DNA of 64,000 bases from the NCBI GenBank assembly GCA_965237505.1, contig CBDEFR010000001.1:434001-498000 (forward strand). The letters are read 5' to 3'. Positions 9,227-18,433 of the stretch are shown here, piece by piece; position 1 is the first letter of the stretch; the number at the start of each line of letters is the position of its first letter. Origin of the DNA: NVTR01 sp965237505. Its GTDB lineage: Bacteria; Pseudomonadota; Alphaproteobacteria; Rhodobacterales; Rhodobacteraceae. Made by a program: the position numbers and the translations under genes. Under the pieces are notes generated by a model. That model had not been told where the DNA came from, made no database searches, and saw only the letters and a list, made by a program, of their open reading frames with translations.

Positions 9227-9979
9227 ATGACTGAAGATACTGCAAAAACCACCCATTTCGGCAACCAAGAGGTGCCCGAAGACCGGAAAGCCGGGATGGT
9301 GCATGGGGTTTTCAGCACTGTGGCCGGCAAATATGACCTGATGAACGATGTGATGTCCGGCGGCGTTCACCGAGTTTGGAAAGATGCGATGATGGACTGG
9401 CTGGCGCCGCGGTCGTCTCAGCGACTGCTGGATGTGGCCGGTGGCACCGGCGACATTGCGTTCCGGTTTTTGAAGCGGGCGCCGGAGGCCGAAGCGGTTG
9501 TGCTAGATCTGACCGAAAACATGCTGGTCGAGGGCCGCAAGCGCGCCGAGGCCGCCAAACTGGCCGAGCGGCTGAACTGGATCGTCGGTGATGCGATGGC
9601 GCTGCCGTTTGAGGCCGGAAGTTTTGACGTTTACACGATCTCTTTTGGCATTCGGAATGTGACCCGGATCGGCGACGCGCTGGCCGAGGCCTTTCGCGTT
9701 CTCAGGTCCGGCGGGCGGCTGATGGTGCTGGAATTCAGCCAGGTGCCGAACCCGGCGCTGAAAAAGGTCTATGATCTGTATTCATTCAACGTGATCCCGC
9801 GTCTGGGCCAGATAATTGCCAACGATCGCGACAGCTATCAGTATCTGGTCGAATCGATCCGCAAGTTTCCCGATCAGGACCAGTTTGCCGCGATGATTGG
9901 TGACGCGCGCTTTGAGAACGTCAAATACCGCAACCTGAGTATGGGCGTCGCGGCGCTGCACTCGGGTTGGAAGCTTTAG
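9227..9979 (+). CDS. ubiE: Ubiquinone/menaquinone biosynthesis C-methyltransferase
   Basis: SAM-dependent C-methyltransferase of ubiquinone synthesis, 250 residues. The SAM-binding motif LLDVAGGTGDIAFRFL and the family blocks GKYDLMNDVMSGGVHRVWK and YTISFGIRNVTRI are present. I chose the start MTEDTAKTTHFGNQ; the frame is open further upstream but that stretch overlaps mutM and has no family match. The stop is directly followed by the GTG start of ubiB, so the two are translationally coupled. Confidence 0.96.
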   Translation: MTEDTAKTTHFGNQEVPEDRKAGMVHGVFSTVAGKYDLMNDVMSGGVHRVWKDAMMDWLAPRSSQRLLDVAGGTGDIAFRFLKRAPEAEAVVLDLTENMLVEGRKRAEAAKLAERLNWIVGDAMALPFEAGSFDVYTISFGIRNVTRIGDALAEAFRVLRSGGRLMVLEFSQVPNPALKKVYDLYSFNVIPRLGQIIANDRDSYQYLVESIRKFPDQDQFAAMIGDARFENVKYRNLSMGVAALHSGWKL

Positions 9980-11509
9980 GTGCGCGGACCGCATAACATA
10001 TGGCGGCTGGTGCGGACCGGCGCCACGATGGAGCGGACCGGCGCGATGCGCGTCGCACTGAATGCGTTGAATGCACCGGTATCGTTGCGCATTGCCGCGC
10101 GGGTGCTGGGCTGGCCGTTCAAATGGCTCGGCTACAAGGGCGATGCATCGTTGCCGCCGATAACCCGGGCGCTGACCGCACTTGGCCCAGCTTACATCAA
10201 ATTCGGGCAACTGCTTTCGACCCGGCCCGATGTGGTGGGCGACGAACTGGCGCAGCAATTGCAGATATTGCAGGACAAGCTGCCGCCGTTTGCCACCGAA
10301 ATCGCCAAAGACACGGTGGCTGAAGAGCTTGGCAAGCCGGTTGACACGCTGTTCAGCGAATTCAGCGATTCGGTTGCTGCGGCCTCGATTGCCCAGGTTC
10401 ACAAAGCGCGGCGCGTTGATACCGGGCAAGAGGTGGCGGTCAAGGTGTTGCGGCCAAAGATAGAGCGGGCCTTTCGCAAGGACATCGACGCCTTTTATTT
10501 TGCCGCCTGGGTTATTGAAATTCTTTCGCCTGCGTCACGGCGGCTTCGCCCAACCGACGTTATTGCCCATTTTGAAGGCATCGTCATGGCCGAACTGGAT
10601 TTGCGGCTGGAGTCATCGGCCGCCGCCGAATATCTCGCCAACACCGAAAACGATGCCGGCTTTCAGGTGCCAAAAGTGGTTTGGGAATTGTCGGCGCGAC
10701 GCATGATGACCCTTGGCTGGGGCGAAGGAATTCCGATCCACGAACTGGCGGCGCTGGATGACGCCGGGCATGACCGGGCGGCACTTGGGCGGCGGGTGCT
10801 GAACCTGTTCCTTACGCACGCGCTGCGGGATGGTTATTTTCATGCCGACATGCATCAGGGCAACCTGAAAGTTGCGGCCAACGGCGATATTATTGCGCTT
10901 GATTTTGGCATCATGGGGCATATCGACGACTACACCCGCCGGGTCTATGCCGAGATACTGTATGGCTTTATCCGGCGCGATTTCCGCCGTGTGGCAGAGG
11001 TGCATTTTGAGGCCGGATATGTGCCCGCCGATCAGGATGTCGATGAATTCGCCCGGGCGTTGCGCGCTGTTGGCGAGCCGATTTTTGGCGTCGGTGCTGC
11101 CGGAATCTCGATGGCGCGGTTGCTGAGTTATCTTTTTGAAGTGACCCAACGCTTTGGCATGAAAACCCGCACCGAACTGATCCTGTTGCAGCGCACCATG
11201 GTGGTGACCGAAGGTGTGGCCCGTTCGCTGGACCCGGATATCAACATGTGGGATGTCGCCAAGCCGGTTGTCGAGCGGTATATCCGGGACAATATCGGCC
11301 CCAGAGCGCTGTTGCGTGATCTGAGCCGCGCGGCGGTCGTTTTGGCGCGCTTTGGGCCAAAGCTGCCGCAGATGGCCGAGGCGGCGTTGATCCGGCAGTC
11401 CGAAGAGCGGGTGGTCCGGCCCACAAGATCGCTGTGGCAAGCGGCTGGTTACATGATCCTGGGTGCGGTATTGGCCGGTGCCGGCTATTGGGCTGCGGGG
11501 CTGTTTTAG
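9980..11509 (+). CDS. ubiB: UbiB family ABC1/ADCK-like protein for ubiquinone synthesis
   Basis: Atypical kinase-fold ATPase needed for ubiquinone synthesis, 509 residues. The KxGQ motif is in AYIKFGQLLSTRPD, the alanine-rich loop in VAAASIAQVHKA, the ATP-binding lysine in VAVKVLRP, and the DFG-like segment in IIALDFGIMGH. The C-terminus has a hydrophobic stretch (ILGAVLAGAGYWAAGLF) that fits the membrane anchor of the family. It starts with GTG immediately after the ubiE stop. Confidence 0.95.
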   Translation: MRGPHNIWRLVRTGATMERTGAMRVALNALNAPVSLRIAARVLGWPFKWLGYKGDASLPPITRALTALGPAYIKFGQLLSTRPDVVGDELAQQLQILQDKLPPFATEIAKDTVAEELGKPVDTLFSEFSDSVAAASIAQVHKARRVDTGQEVAVKVLRPKIERAFRKDIDAFYFAAWVIEILSPASRRLRPTDVIAHFEGIVMAELDLRLESSAAAEYLANTENDAGFQVPKVVWELSARRMMTLGWGEGIPIHELAALDDAGHDRAALGRRVLNLFLTHALRDGYFHADMHQGNLKVAANGDIIALDFGIMGHIDDYTRRVYAEILYGFIRRDFRRVAEVHFEAGYVPADQDVDEFARALRAVGEPIFGVGAAGISMARLLSYLFEVTQRFGMKTRTELILLQRTMVVTEGVARSLDPDINMWDVAKPVVERYIRDNIGPRALLRDLSRAAVVLARFGPKLPQMAEAALIRQSEERVVRPTRSLWQAAGYMILGAVLAGAGYWAAGLF

Positions 11510-11530
11510 CGCTGCCAGGTTCGGTTCTGT

Positions 11531-12202
11531 CTAAAGTGCAGGCGCGCGAAGTGCTTTGATGTCATCGGACGGAACCTCTGCTCCGCCCGCCAGCACAACA
11601 ATGGTTGCACCGTTTTCTGATTTCGCCTCTGTCACCAAAGAATAGATTTGCGCAGGGTCGGTGGCGATCAGGTTGCTGTTGGAATAATTTTCCACGTTGA
11701 AGTGATAAAGGCCCGCAGGCAACGGTTGACCGTCAGTGCCAACACCTGCCCATGGCACGGCGCTGCCGGTCAGGCCGATCTGCTGGCGCATCACTTCCAG
11801 CCCGTTTTCATCGGTGGCTGTAAGAATGGCATTGTCGGCGGTGGTCGCGACGCTGGGGTAAACCGTTATCGGGCTGCCGTCAAAGTAGGCCGGGGCGGCG
11901 ACGCGCGCCTCCATTCCAACCCATCCGGCCAGCTGCGACAGGCCCATCAATCCGAATTGCTGGCCCAGCGAAGTCAGCAGATCGTTGGTCTTGACCTGCT
12001 GCTCGACGCTCGAAAACGTGGCCAGCTGGACCGCAAAGTCAGACGAATCAATTGGATTCAGCGGGTCCTGATTTTGCATCTGAGTGGTTAGCATTATCAA
12101 AAACGTCTCGAAATCCGAACTGATCGTGGCTTTTGCCGGCGCTTCGGCAATCGGGCTGACGAAATTGCTGGCGGACGGGTTTTGTAACGTGTTGATTTCC
12201 AT
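11531..12202 (-). CDS. flgD: Flagellar hook-capping protein FlgD
   Basis: Scaffold that caps the growing hook during assembly, 223 residues. The N-terminal signature FETFLIMLTTQMQNQDPLNP followed by DSSDFAVQLATFSSVEQ is diagnostic, and the C-terminal part has a FlgD tudor/Ig-like pattern (LPAGLYHFNVE). It appears intact, although its upstream neighbour fliK is broken. It converges with ubiB, with only 21 bp between them. Confidence 0.93.
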   Translation of the reverse strand: MEINTLQNPSASNFVSPIAEAPAKATISSDFETFLIMLTTQMQNQDPLNPIDSSDFAVQLATFSSVEQQVKTNDLLTSLGQQFGLMGLSQLAGWVGMEARVAAPAYFDGSPITVYPSVATTADNAILTATDENGLEVMRQQIGLTGSAVPWAGVGTDGQPLPAGLYHFNVENYSNSNLIATDPAQIYSLVTEAKSENGATIVVLAGGAEVPSDDIKALRAPAL

Positions 12203-12214
12203 TGTTGGATTCCT

Positions 12215-14391
12215 TCACAGTCTGATGTCTATGCCGCCTGCGTCGGTGACAGCGATTTGCATGGGGGTAAACTGCGGTGTTTCATCGGGGCTGACCGGAT
12301 CACCTGGTGCGGGCGTTTGGCGGTCGTTGCCGTGATCTTCGCTGCTGCCAAAACCTTCGCCCTCACCGGCAAAACTGAACGACAGGTCCTTGTAGCCAAG
12401 CTCTCGCAACTGGCTGGCCAGCATGTCGATATTGCGGCGCAGCAGGTCGAGCGTCACGTCGACCGGGCGATCCTGAAGCGCGCGCGCAGCCTGAGCGATC
12501 AGCTGAATGACGCGCGGTGCATTATCGATGCGGGGTTGGGCCGGTGGCGGATTTTCGACCGTGCCGGTTGCCGGAGTGACCGGGGGCTCCGCGGGCGTAA
12601 GCTCTGGCAACACGAACGTTTCTGCCTTTGCCGCGCGGGGCGCACCGTCGTTCAACAGGGCGGCGTGCGAGGCGAGCGGAGTTGCTGGCGGTTGAGCGGC
12701 AGGTGTTGAGGCGCCCGCCGATTGGTGCTGGGCGTTTTGGCCTGCATGGCGCGCGCGTAATGGAGAATATTCTGCCGTCGGCATCATCAGTTCGGAACGC
12801 GCAAACCCGCTTTGAGGATTTCTCGAACTGGTTGCTTTCGATGTATGGGCGAATGCAATCGGGTGTGCGGTTGCCTGGCTTTTTTGTGCAGGTGCGATGT
12901 TTGGGTTCGCGGCATTTTCGGGTGCATGCCGGGACGTTGGATGGCTTGCAGTACTTTAGTTGCGCTGCCCAAGGGCACGGCCTTGCAAAATGCGCGGCGG
13001 GCGGGGCAGATCCGGCTGGTTTTGGACGCGCCTGTCCGGGGCAACTGCGGCGTCGTGGATCGGTCTGGTCAGCGACGGTTTAGTCGCTGTCGGCGATTGC
13101 ACACGCCGACGTGACGGCGGGGTTTCTGTTGGCTCCGAAATAGCGGGATTAATCTTTGGTATCGTATCGCCGCTCACCGGCGATTGCACACGCCGACGTG
13201 ACGGCGGGGTTTCTGTTGGCTCCGAAATAACGGGATTAATCTTTGGTATCGTATCGCCGCTCACCGGCGATTGCGCACGCCGACGTGACGGCGGGGTTTC
13301 TGTTGGCTCCGAAATAGCGGGATTAATCTTTGGTATCGTTTCGCCGCTCACCGGCGATTGCACACGCCGACGTGACGGCGGGGTTTCTGTTGGCTCCGAA
13401 ATAGCGGGATTAATCTTTGGTATCGTATCGCCGGTCACCGGCGATTGCGCCCGCCGACGTGACGGCGGGGTTTCTGTTGGCTCCGAAATAGCGGGATTAA
13501 TCTTTGGTATCGTATCGCCGGTCACCGGCGATTGCGCACGCCGGCGTGACGGCGGGGTTTCTGTTGGCTCCGAAACTGAGGGATTAATCTTTGGTATCGT
13601 ATCGCCGGTCACCGGCGCTTGTGGCGGCGATGCAGGAACAGGCGCCGCGCTTGGCGTTGCGATCTGCGGCGACGGATCGCCTTTTGCGACCGCTGGCAGC
13701 GCTTTTTCGAGGGCTGATTCGGTGGATGCCTGCGTTGAACGCCCAGCACGCGCAACCTCAGGAGGATCCGAATCCACAGTAGGATTGACCCGCTGTCGCG
13801 ATTCGGGCGGCGCTGCGGCTATGCGAGGAAGTGGAAATTCCCCAAGCTCAGGCGTGTCTGAAACTAAGGTGCCGGCAGATAGCGTAATTTTCGTTTGCGT
13901 GGGAAGTTCAGGGGCCGTCATATCGACGTTGGCTGCTAATGCGACCTGGCTCTGCGGTCGGGCGCCGGATGATTGCTTGTCCGGTGTGGATTCGTCCGGT
14001 TTGGTGGGCAGAAAGGTGTCGTCGTCAGGCACCAATGGCAGCGCCGCCTGCACAATCACTGGTGCGACGGCTGCAACAGCAACGACTGATGCCGACAATT
14101 CGGCGGATAACAGCGTTGGCTGGATCGCAGATTTTGGCACCGTGAAATGGCCATTTTGGGAAATCGCCAGAGCCTGTTCTGTTAAAATCCGGGACATGTC
14201 GGGCCGGGTTTCCTGCGGTCGGGCAGTTTGATGATCGCCTTCGGCCAGATCGCGACCGGGTCAACTATCTTAGCACCGGCGTCACTGCCCCAGACGGCGC
14301 CAAGAAAATCGGTTTCCTGAACTACTGACGACGCGAGTTTCGCTTGGACCTTGGGGCCGGGAAATGCAGAAAAAATCGCTTCGATATTCAT
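12215..14391 (-). pseudogene. fliK: Flagellar hook-length control protein FliK, broken
   Basis: Reading toward lower coordinates, the gene probably starts at 14391 (MNIEAIFSAFPGPKVQAK), shifts frame between about 14262 and 14200, continues from 14197 down to a TAA stop at 12958-12956, and resumes in the same frame to 12215. The long middle part is rich in Pro, Ala, Ser and Thr, as FliK is, and holds the 87-bp tandem repeats. The C-terminal domain is recognisable (RRNIDMLASQLRELGYKDLS), but the stretch normally between PVDVTL and LDLLRRN, roughly 30 residues around the PEELGRV block, seems to be missing. Assignment of the first segment rests on position and composition only. A functional product is unlikely. 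Confidence 0.75.
13092..13613 (-). repeat. Six 87-bp tandem repeats inside fliK
   Basis: Six contiguous, nearly identical 87-bp units start at 13092, 13179, 13266, 13353, 13440 and 13527, with partial units on both sides. Each encodes 29 residues containing GDTIPKINPAISEPTETPPS followed by RRRAQSPV. Units differ by only a few bases (for example TATCGCCGCT versus TATCGCCGGT), so the expansion is recent or is homogenised by recombination. Confidence 0.95.
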
Positions 14392-14503
14392 GTGCCATCC
14401 GGGAATTCTTCGCCGATCAGGCAGACTATGGCCGCATCTGGTTACCGCTTTTTTACCAATACCGGTCCATAACCAGAAATCTGTATTCAATTGGAAGAAT
14501 CCA

Positions 14504-14791
14504 ATGTCCGAGATTTCTGCCCTGTCCGGCACCACCGCGTTGCAAGGCCCGAAAAGGGATCAGGCGCTTTGGATCGCGGCGCAGAAACTGGAAGCAACCT
14601 TTCTTGCCGAAATGCTGAAAACCGTCGGCTTGGGCGCGCCGCGGGAAAGCTTTGGCGGCGGTGAGGGCGAGGAACAATTCGCTTCTTTCCTGCGCCAGGC
14701 CCAGGCTGACCTGATGGTTCAGGCCGACGGCATCGGGCTGGCGCAATCGCTTTTTGAGGCTTTGAAGCAGCGAGACAATGCCAATGTTTAG
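14504..14791 (+). CDS. Rod-binding / CheL-like flagellar protein (FlgJ N-terminal domain)
   Basis: Protein of 95 residues that fits the FlgJ rod-binding domain found alone in alphaproteobacteria (often called CheL). Visible family segments are LEATFLAEMLKTVGLGAPRE and the downstream LMVQADGIGLAQSLFEAL. It lacks the muramidase domain of enterobacterial FlgJ, as expected for this group. The start is MSEISALSGTT; the upstream in-frame stretch is not flagellar. It overlaps flgN by 14 nt and diverges from fliK. Confidence 0.82.
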   Translation: MSEISALSGTTALQGPKRDQALWIAAQKLEATFLAEMLKTVGLGAPRESFGGGEGEEQFASFLRQAQADLMVQADGIGLAQSLFEALKQRDNANV

Positions 14792-15128
14792 AATACGCGG
14801 CGTCTTTGAGGCGCTCGAAGTTCTTTTGGACAAGGAACGCCGGGCGATTCTGGACGGCGATTTTGACGTCCTTCGCCGGATGATGGCCGAAAAGGAACGC
14901 CTGATTGCTGCCGCGCAAAGTGCCACACCAGCACAATCTGTCGCGCGTTTGAAGCAAAAAGCCGAGCGCAATCAGAATATGCTAAAAGCTGCGACACAGG
15001 GCATTCGAGCCGTATCGGATCACCTGGCGAAGGCGGGTCAGGCCGACAAACCGTTGCTCACCTACAGCCGGTCCGGACAGCGCCAGGCGCATGCCGCGCG
15101 CAAGAGCAGTATGGAGCGCCGGGCCTAG
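14778..15128 (+). CDS. FlgN-like flagellar chaperone
   Basis: Helical protein of 116 residues. The heptad-rich N-terminal region (LEVLLDKERRAILDGDFDVL, then RRMMAEKERLI) resembles FlgN, which guards the hook-filament junction proteins FlgK and FlgL. It overlaps the CheL-like gene by 14 nt, supporting a common operon. None of its clients (flgK, flgL) occurs in the window. Confidence 0.72.
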   Translation: MPMFRIRGVFEALEVLLDKERRAILDGDFDVLRRMMAEKERLIAAAQSATPAQSVARLKQKAERNQNMLKAATQGIRAVSDHLAKAGQADKPLLTYSRSGQRQAHAARKSSMERRA

Positions 15129-15703
15129 GGCCAGTGACCATCGTATTTGCCTAAAATGCCGGGCATTGAGCGCTGGTTCTTTAGGCTTCCCTTAGCACTT
15201 CGAACCCAGATTTGCCCACGCATCCCGAGGGGTGGCACGGCCGATGAAGTGTCGGACTTCCGTAAACGTCAGAATGACATCCAAGACGCCCACAAGGGCG
15301 GACAATTCAATCTGACGCAAAAGCGTCATCGGACCAAAGGAAATTCATATGGCCACTTTCCAGACCCCGCCGTGATGTCCGCCACCGCTGACGACCTTCT
15401 TGCGCTTTATGATAACTGGCGCATTTGATTTTGCGCTCATCCCACCGCCTCATTATTCACCCGTCATCAGGGCTAACAGGGCGGTGTGAATACCTGCTTA
15501 ACTGCAAATGTTTTTGAAATTCAGTGGGCTCGCGGCTCATTGCAAAACAGAACTGGCGCGAGTTTGGCTGCGGGTCCGCGCTCATAAATCCGGTCTGCCT
15601 AGACAGCGATGCCTGCAAGGCCATCTGGATTTTTTTGTTAGCGATAACGCTCGATATTCACATCGCTTGAAAAAGCGCCGAATTTGCGGCTAAAAGTCGA
15701 AAC
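15129..15703 (+). other. 575-bp gap after flgN; no gene supported
   Basis: No convincing gene was found. A well-placed ribosome site (AAAGGAAATT) precedes an ATG at 15349 that opens only eight codons (MATFQTPP) before a stop. This looks like the scar of a lost downstream gene, but it could be chance. The last 150 bp should contain the promoter of the LacI-type regulator. Confidence 0.45.
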
Positions 15704-16762
15704 GTGGATCAGGAAAAGGCAAGCACTGTGGCAAATTCTCCAGCAAACACTCCGCATCGTCCGCTCACGCTGCGCGACGTGTCCGAAGCCTCGGGCGTCA
15801 GCGAGATGACCGTATCGCGGGTTCTGCGCAATCGTGGCGATGTCTCACGCGCCACGCGCACAAAAGTATTGGCGGCCACCAAGGCGCTTGGTTATGTGCC
15901 AAACAAGATCGCCGGAGCACTTGCCAGCCAGCGCGTCAACCTAGTGGCCGTCATCATTCCGTCGCTCTCGAACATGATTTTTCCCGAAGTCATGACCGGC
16001 ATTTCCGATGTTCTGGATGAAACGCCGCTGCAACCGGTTGTTGGTGTCACGAACTACTTGCCAGAGCGCGAAGAAAAAGTTCTTTATGAAATGTTGTCCT
16101 GGCGGCCGTCCGGCGTGATCATTGCAGGGCTGGAACATAGCGACACCAGCAAGGCGATGCTGCGCGCGGCTGCAATTCCGGTGGTTGAGATCATGGATGT
16201 CGATGGCGAGCCAATCGATGCCGCAGTTGGCATTTCACACCGTCGGGCGGGGCGCGAGATGGCGCAGGAAATTGTCGAAGCTGGTTACAAGAGAATAGGA
16301 TTTCTGGGCACCAAAATGCCGCTGGATCATCGCGCGCGCAAGCGTTTCGAAGGGTTTACCGAGGCCCTGGCAAAGGCCGAGCTGGAGGTTGCGGTTCAGG
16401 ACTTTTATTCCGGCGGCTCGGCGCTGGCCAAAGGACGAGAGATGACTGCGGCGATACTGAAGCGCACCCCCGATCTGGATTTCATTTATTACTCGAACGA
16501 CATGATCGGCGCGGGCGGACTGCTGTATTGCCTTGAAAAAGGCATGGATATTCCTGGCCAGATCGGGCTTGCCGGATTCAATGGTGTTGAGTTGTTGGAT
16601 GGCCTGCCGCGGCAACTGGCAACGATGGATTCCTGCCGCGCCGAAATTGGCCGCGCTGCGGCCGAAATAATCGCTCGCAGAGTGGCCGAGTCAGGCGCGA
16701 AGGCGGGCGAAAAAATCGTCCTTAAGCCGCAACTGTCACCGGGTGACACGTTACGTCGTTGA
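15704..16762 (+). CDS. LacI family transcriptional regulator
   Basis: Regulator of 352 residues. The N-terminal helix-turn-helix is clear (LTLRDVSEASGVSEMTVSRV), followed by the hinge helix region VPNKIAGALASQR and a periplasmic-binding-like effector domain. I used the GTG at 15704; it is the first start in frame, and an internal start close to the HTH is also possible. The sequence resembles GntR-type (gluconate) LacI members. It lies upstream of glpD and glpK in the same direction, so control of glycerol use is possible but not shown. Confidence 0.9.
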   Translation: MDQEKASTVANSPANTPHRPLTLRDVSEASGVSEMTVSRVLRNRGDVSRATRTKVLAATKALGYVPNKIAGALASQRVNLVAVIIPSLSNMIFPEVMTGISDVLDETPLQPVVGVTNYLPEREEKVLYEMLSWRPSGVIIAGLEHSDTSKAMLRAAAIPVVEIMDVDGEPIDAAVGISHRRAGREMAQEIVEAGYKRIGFLGTKMPLDHRARKRFEGFTEALAKAELEVAVQDFYSGGSALAKGREMTAAILKRTPDLDFIYYSNDMIGAGGLLYCLEKGMDIPGQIGLAGFNGVELLDGLPRQLATMDSCRAEIGRAAAEIIARRVAESGAKAGEKIVLKPQLSPGDTLRR

Positions 16763-16900
16763 CGCGGAATCCAGACCCTGCATAGCCGTGCGCAACCAAC
16801 GAGATACCTCATAAAATCTGCGATCTTTGACGCCAGGATCAAAGCAAGCCTACGTTAACCGAATCAACGCCGCTCACACCTAAACCCATTGGACTTCGCT

Positions 16901-18433
16901 ATGGCCGCAGCTGCAAAATCCAACACGCCATACGACCTGTTCGTTATCGGTGGCGGCGTGAATGGCTGCGGTATTTCGCGCGATGCGGCTGGGCGTGGAA
17001 TGCGGGTGGTGATGGCTGAACAGGGCGATCTGGCGCAGGCGACCTCGTCTGCTTCGACCAAACTATTCCACGGCGGATTGCGTTATCTGGAATTTTACAA
17101 ATTTCGGCTTGTCCGTGAATCGCTGATCGAACGTGAGCGTTTGCTGTGCGCGATGCCGCATATCAGCTGGCCGATGCGGTTTGTGTTGCCGTATCATGGT
17201 GGCCTGCGCCCGGCATGGCTGATCCGGCTGGGCCTGTTCATTTACGACCATCTTGGCGGACGCAAGATCTTGCCAGCCACCCGGACGCTGAATTTGCGCA
17301 CACATCCGAGCGGCACCACACTCAAGGACGGTTTCGTCAAGGCGTTCGAATATTCTGATTGCTGGGTGCAAGACGCGCGTCTGGTGGTGCTGAACGCGCG
17401 CGATGCGGCGGATCGGGGGGCCACAATTCTGACCCGCACACGGGTGACCGGCGCCCAGCGAAAAGGCGCCATTTGGCAGGTTTCCGTCGAAGATGCCGAC
17501 ACAGGCGCGGCCCGCCAGATCGAGGCCCGGGCGCTGGTCAATGCAAGCGGTCCCTGGGTGGTCGAGGTAATCTCGGACCGGCTTGGCATCAGATCGCCGG
17601 ACAAGGTCCGGTTGGTGCGCGGCAGTCATATCGTGACCCGCCGCCTGTTTGAACATGACCAGCCTTATATCCTGCAGGGTTCGGACCGGCGCTTTGTGTT
17701 TGCAATTCCATATGAGGACGATTTCACCCTGATCGGAACCACCGAGAGTGAACATTTTGGCGCGCCGGGGCAAACCGAATGCACCGGCGAAGAGATCGAA
17801 TACCTTTGCAATTTCGTGAGCGAATATTTTGAACAGCCGGTCACCCCCGACGACGTGGTCTGGACCTATTCCGGCGTGCGCCCGCTTTATGATGATGGTG
17901 CGTCTTCGGCCACCGAGGCCACCCGCGAATATGTGCTGTCGCTTGACGCAGGCGACGGTGTGCCGTTGCTCAATGTATTCGGCGGCAAGATCACAACCTA
18001 TCGCCGACTGGCAGAAGTGGCTTTGAAAAAGCTGTCGCGGGTCATGCCGGTTCCCGGCGCAGCCTGGACTGCGGGAGTGCCACTTCCGGGTGGCGATTTC
18101 GCGGTCGATCAAGTGGCCAATATCACCGGTGACTTGCTGCAGCATTATCCATTTCTGACGCCCGCCTGGGCACGGCGACTGATACGATGTTACGGCACAG
18201 ACGCACGGGAAATTCTGGGCGACGCCGAAACCGCCGCCGACCTGGGCCGCGATTTTGGTGCAACGCTGTGCGAAGCAGAATTGCACTGGTTGATGACCAA
18301 GGAATTCGCCAGAAGCGTTGACGACGTGCTGTGGCGGCGTACGAAATTGGGGCTTCGGATGAGTGATGCCGAGGCCAAAGGCCTGGATGTGTGGATGCGT
18401 GCAAAACGAAAACAACGGAGAGCCGTGCAATGA
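16901..18433 (+). CDS. glpD: Aerobic glycerol-3-phosphate dehydrogenase
   Basis: Membrane-associated flavoenzyme that oxidises glycerol-3-phosphate to dihydroxyacetone phosphate and feeds electrons to quinone. The FAD Rossmann motif FVIGGGVNGCGISRDAAGRG is near the N-terminus, and the family blocks TKLFHGGLRYLE and NVFGGKITTYRRLAE follow. About 510 residues, normal. I chose the ATG at 16901 (MAAAAKSNTPYDLF); a TTG four codons earlier is possible. The stop overlaps the glpK start by 4 nt. Confidence 0.96.
   Translation: MAAAAKSNTPYDLFVIGGGVNGCGISRDAAGRGMRVVMAEQGDLAQATSSASTKLFHGGLRYLEFYKFRLVRESLIERERLLCAMPHISWPMRFVLPYHGGLRPAWLIRLGLFIYDHLGGRKILPATRTLNLRTHPSGTTLKDGFVKAFEYSDCWVQDARLVVLNARDAADRGATILTRTRVTGAQRKGAIWQVSVEDADTGAARQIEARALVNASGPWVVEVISDRLGIRSPDKVRLVRGSHIVTRRLFEHDQPYILQGSDRRFVFAIPYEDDFTLIGTTESEHFGAPGQTECTGEEIEYLCNFVSEYFEQPVTPDDVVWTYSGVRPLYDDGASSATEATREYVLSLDAGDGVPLLNVFGGKITTYRRLAEVALKKLSRVMPVPGAAWTAGVPLPGGDFAVDQVANITGDLLQHYPFLTPAWARRLIRCYGTDAREILGDAETAADLGRDFGATLCEAELHWLMTKEFARSVDDVLWRRTKLGLRMSDAEAKGLDVWMRAKRKQRRAVQ

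Noticed and set aside
13092..13613. Regular repeats that could suggest a CRISPR array
   Set aside because: Units are 87 bp, directly contiguous, without unique spacers, and code for a protein repeat; no cas genes are near.
12960..14231. A 423-codon plus-strand frame with repeated GDCTRRRDGG units
   Set aside because: It is the antisense shadow of the repeat-bearing fliK; composition and context favour the minus strand.
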